This document shows, one piece after another, positions 5,978 to 7,327 of a stretch of 7,327 bases of DNA; within the stretch, counting starts at the first letter, position 1; each line of letters opens with the position of its first letter. Made by a program: the position numbers and the translations under genes. Origin of the DNA: Pseudomonadota bacterium (lineage in GTDB: Bacteria; Pseudomonadota; Alphaproteobacteria; Acetobacterales; Acetobacteraceae); NCBI GenBank assembly GCA_021808055.1, contig JAKBCH010000081.1:1-7327 (forward strand), in the 5' to 3' direction. The notes under the pieces were generated by a model. It worked only from the letters and a program-made list of their open reading frames with translations, had not been told where the DNA came from and ran no database searches.

Positions 5978-6577
5978 ATGGCGTTTGAACTGCCTTCCCT
6001 CCCCTATTCCACCTCCGCACTGGCCGAAGCTGGCATGTGCCAGGAAACGCTGGAACTGCATCACGGCAAGCATCACCAGGCCTACGTGACAGCGTTGAAC
6101 GGCTTTGTTGAGAAAAACGCGGACCTGCAAGGCAAGTCCCTCGATGAGATTGTTAAGCTTTCTCACAACAAGCCCGATTTGGCTGGCGTGTTTAACAACG
6201 CCGGTCAGCATTGGAACCACGGCCTGTTCTGGGAGAATCTAAGCCCAACCGGCGGCAAGATACCTGGCAAGCTGGAAAAGAAGATTGCCGAGGATTTCGG
6301 TTCCGTAGACGCTTTCAAGGATGCCTTCAAGGCCGCCGGCGTAGGTCAGTTCGGCTCCGGTTGGGCTTGGCTGGTGCTGGCTGCTGACGGCAGGTTGAAG
6401 GTGACCAAGACCCCGAATGGCTCCAACCCGCTCGCCACCGGCGAGGGCAAGGTGCTGTTGGCGCTGGATGTGTGGGAGCACAGCTATTATCTGGATTTCC
6501 GCAACCGGCGCCCGGACTACATCACCAACTACCTGAACAAGCTGGCGAACTATGAGTACGCTGAAGCTCAACTCTGA
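5978..6577 (+). CDS. sodB: Superoxide dismutase, iron type
   Basis: This cytoplasmic enzyme dismutes superoxide to hydrogen peroxide and oxygen. It has 199 residues, normal for the Fe/Mn family. The metal ligands are His28 (LHHGKHH), His81 (QHWNH), Asp164 and His168 (DVWEHSYYLDFRN). Gln77, just before HWNH, is the N-terminal-domain glutamine that marks Fe enzymes (Mn enzymes have Gly there). FGSGWAWLV (125-133) is also shared with Mn and cambialistic forms, so some metal flexibility cannot be excluded. The ATG at 5978 is preceded by GGAG with 9 bases spacing and gives the standard MAFELPSLPY start. A TTG at 5963 would add only five residues. There is no signal peptide. The gene is monocistronic, ending at a strong terminator. 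Confidence 0.96.
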   Translation: MAFELPSLPYSTSALAEAGMCQETLELHHGKHHQAYVTALNGFVEKNADLQGKSLDEIVKLSHNKPDLAGVFNNAGQHWNHGLFWENLSPTGGKIPGKLEKKIAEDFGSVDAFKDAFKAAGVGQFGSGWAWLVLAADGRLKVTKTPNGSNPLATGEGKVLLALDVWEHSYYLDFRNRRPDYITNYLNKLANYEYAEAQL

Positions 6578-6598
6578 TCTGAGCTGAGCTGCCCACAG

Positions 6599-6633
6599 AA
6601 CCCTCGGTGCCTTGGCTCCGGGGGTTTTCTTTT
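6599..6633 (+). terminator. Rho-independent terminator of sodB
   Basis: AACCCTCGG (6599-6607) pairs with CCGGGGGTT (6618-6626) over 9 base pairs with one G-U, around a 10-base loop. TTTTCTTTT (6625-6633) follows. It starts 21 bases after the sodB stop. The T-run overlaps the stop codon of the convergent acetyltransferase. In the opposite direction the stem lacks a T-run, so termination of that gene here would be weaker. Confidence 0.88.
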
Positions 6634-7108
6634 ACAGATTCTTGATGAAATAGCGGACGGACTTGCCGCGACCTGGTAATTCGGCGCTTCCCGCCTGCAC
6701 AAACCCAAACTTGGCATGAAATGCATCCGACGCCAGGTTTGGCGGCTCGGCATTGATCTCGCATGTCACAAACTCATACTCTGCCGCGCGGGCGGCGGCG
6801 AAGAGCGCATTATACAGCGTCGCGGCATGGCCCTGACCGCGTGCATGGTCAGCGGTAACGATGCGATCGATATAGATAAAACGCTGAAAACGTTGGCGAA
6901 ACCATAAGAAGTTTTCAGATAGATATGCCCCGTCCTGGTCGAAGGCGATAAGAAACGATGCCGTGCCTATATTCTGAGCGAAAAAAGCATTGGCAATGAG
7001 GTGCCGGAAATGCGCTTCATCGGCAAAGGAGAGTTCCAGCGCATGCTGGTTATTCAGGATGCGCAGAGCTTCCAGGCTGGGGCTGGCGAGGGTAAGTGGT
7101 GTGGGCAT
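6632..7108 (-). CDS. GNAT-family N-acetyltransferase
   Basis: The 158-residue protein matches the Gcn5-related acetyltransferase fold. Strand 4 and the acetyl-CoA pyrophosphate loop are IDRIVTADHARGQGHAATL (80-98), with the R/Q-x-x-G-x-G/A signature as ARGQGHAA. A second core strand is VTCEIN (114-119), followed by SDAFHAKFGFVQAG (127-140), the usual motif B helix and strand. It resembles the predicted GNAT enzymes often left uncharacterised in alphaproteobacteria; the substrate (amine, peptide or protein N-terminus) cannot be read from sequence. ATG 7108 gives the family-like start. The in-frame extension to 7291 runs back across the neighbouring gene's end and is rejected. No clear Shine-Dalgarno precedes the ATG; instead a perfect hairpin ends five bases upstream. 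The stop overlaps the T-run of the sodB terminator. Confidence 0.86.
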   Translation of the reverse strand: MPTPLTLASPSLEALRILNNQHALELSFADEAHFRHLIANAFFAQNIGTASFLIAFDQDGAYLSENFLWFRQRFQRFIYIDRIVTADHARGQGHAATLYNALFAAARAAEYEFVTCEINAEPPNLASDAFHAKFGFVQAGSAELPGRGKSVRYFIKNL

Positions 7109-7113
7109 GCTCG

Positions 7114-7137
7114 TTGCGTCGCATTTCGGCGACGCAA
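7114..7137 (-). promoter_or_regulatory. Perfect 9-bp hairpin just upstream of the acetyltransferase start
   Basis: TTGCGTCGC (7114-7122) and GCGACGCAA (7129-7137) pair perfectly around a 6-base loop. In the transcript of the acetyltransferase it ends five bases before the ATG, in the place where a Shine-Dalgarno would lie, so it could limit or regulate translation. No T-run follows, so it is not a terminator for this direction. Confidence 0.5.
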
Positions 7138-7143
7138 GCGCAA

Positions 7144-7173
7144 GCGCGGCGAAGACAAACGGCTTCGCCGCGC
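7144..7173 (-). terminator. Perfect 11-bp GC-rich hairpin after the glutamine-synthetase-like gene
   Basis: GCGCGGCGAAG (7144-7154) and CTTCGCCGCGC (7163-7173) pair perfectly around an 8-base loop. On the minus strand the hairpin begins 14 bases after the stop of the incoming gene, as a terminator would. What follows is TTGCGCTTGCG rather than a T-run, so it may be a weak terminator, an RNA-stabilising 3' stem, or part of a regulatory leader with the next hairpin. Confidence 0.5.
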
Positions 7174-7187
7174 GCGTATAACGTGGT

Positions 7188-7327
7188 TCAGCAGTCCAAA
7201 GTGGCCTGCCGCTCCCAGCTTGACAGGTGGGCGGCGTATTCGTTCCACTCGGCGTGTTTGAGCTTGGCGTAGGACTTGACGAAGGATTCACCCAACGCCG
7301 CCGCTAGAACAGGGGAGTTTTCAAAAG
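7188..7327 (-). CDS. C-terminal end of a glutamine-synthetase-family protein (enters from right edge)
   Basis: The frame is open from the window edge to TGA at 7190-7188 and shows 45 residues. They read like the last helix region of glutamine synthetase/gamma-glutamylputrescine synthetase type proteins: SPVLAAALGESFVKSYAKLK, then HAEWNEY and SSWERQATLDC at the end. This matches the family's usual closing pattern (a short-residue and Leu-Gly helix, K-x-x-EW, then WER/WEQ). It lacks the very short end of the canonical GlnA of nitrogen assimilation, so a GlnT/PuuA-like member is more likely. These enzymes ligate ammonia or an amine to glutamate using ATP. The catalytic domain is out of view, so the exact member is open. 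Confidence 0.62.
   Translation of the reverse strand, partial: FENSPVLAAALGESFVKSYAKLKHAEWNEYAAHLSSWERQATLDC

Noticed and set aside
5928..6020. Longer N-terminus for the NDUFAF6-like protein
   Set aside because: It overlaps the sodB start in antisense and has no similarity to the family, whereas ATG 5927 has a well-placed GGAG.
6584..6594. Short tandem GAGCT repeats after sodB
   Set aside because: They are only about two five-base units, too short to be meaningful.
7109..7291. Longer N-terminus for the acetyltransferase
   Set aside because: It would run across two hairpins and into the end of the glutamine-synthetase-like gene, and its Pro/Ser/Thr-rich residues are an out-of-frame reading of that gene.
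1..7327. Search for CRISPR arrays, tRNA genes, transposase or integrase genes, or toxin-antitoxin pairs
   Set aside because: No repeated spacer pattern, tRNA cloverleaf, mobile-element protein motif or toxin/antitoxin pair was recognised on either strand.

Overview
The window looks like a chromosomal segment of an alphaproteobacterium, most plausibly from the Rhodospirillales/Acetobacteraceae. The evidence is moderate GC content (estimated by eye), an rpiB-glyA pair, a HemB with the aspartate-type (Mg-dependent) metal site, an iron-type superoxide dismutase, and a squalene-synthase-fold protein of the NDUFAF6-like type common in alphaproteobacteria. The genus is an inference, because there is no rRNA or tRNA here. 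I see no phage, CRISPR, insertion sequence or tRNA gene. Most of the window is housekeeping, and its oddities lie in one decayed-looking stretch (about 1.9-3.3 kb) and in short hairpins.

Left part (1-3266), all on the minus strand and reading right to left: a possible 34-residue CxxC mini-gene (3266-3162); a membrane-anchored Sel1-repeat protein; a GT87-type membrane glycosyltransferase; ribose-5-phosphate isomerase B (rpiB); and serine hydroxymethyltransferase (glyA), which runs off the left edge. The last three genes are joined by 4-base ATGA overlaps and look translationally coupled. Two of these genes have damaged 5' ends. The Sel1 frame continues upstream to an ATG at 3160 but crosses an in-frame TAG (3106-3104). 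The GT87 frame has no usable ATG or GTG and lacks its first membrane helix and the loop that should carry the catalytic Asp.

Middle (3321-5239), plus strand: hemB (porphobilinogen synthase) is followed by an NADP-type short-chain dehydrogenase. The two are coupled by an ATGA overlap with a strong Shine-Dalgarno inside the end of hemB. The dehydrogenase converges on, and overlaps by 17 bases, a minus-strand gene for a squalene/phytoene-synthase-fold protein that has lost the catalytic aspartates (probably a complex I assembly factor relative).

Right part (5928-7327): a 50-base divergent gap separates that gene from sodB. sodB ends at a clear Rho-independent terminator whose T-run overlaps the stop of a convergent GNAT acetyltransferase. 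Upstream of the acetyltransferase, two perfect hairpins fill most of the 79-base gap to the end of a glutamine-synthetase-family gene that enters from the right edge. hemB (haem), sodB and the complex I-type factor share a loose respiration/oxidative theme, but nothing here proves a functional link.
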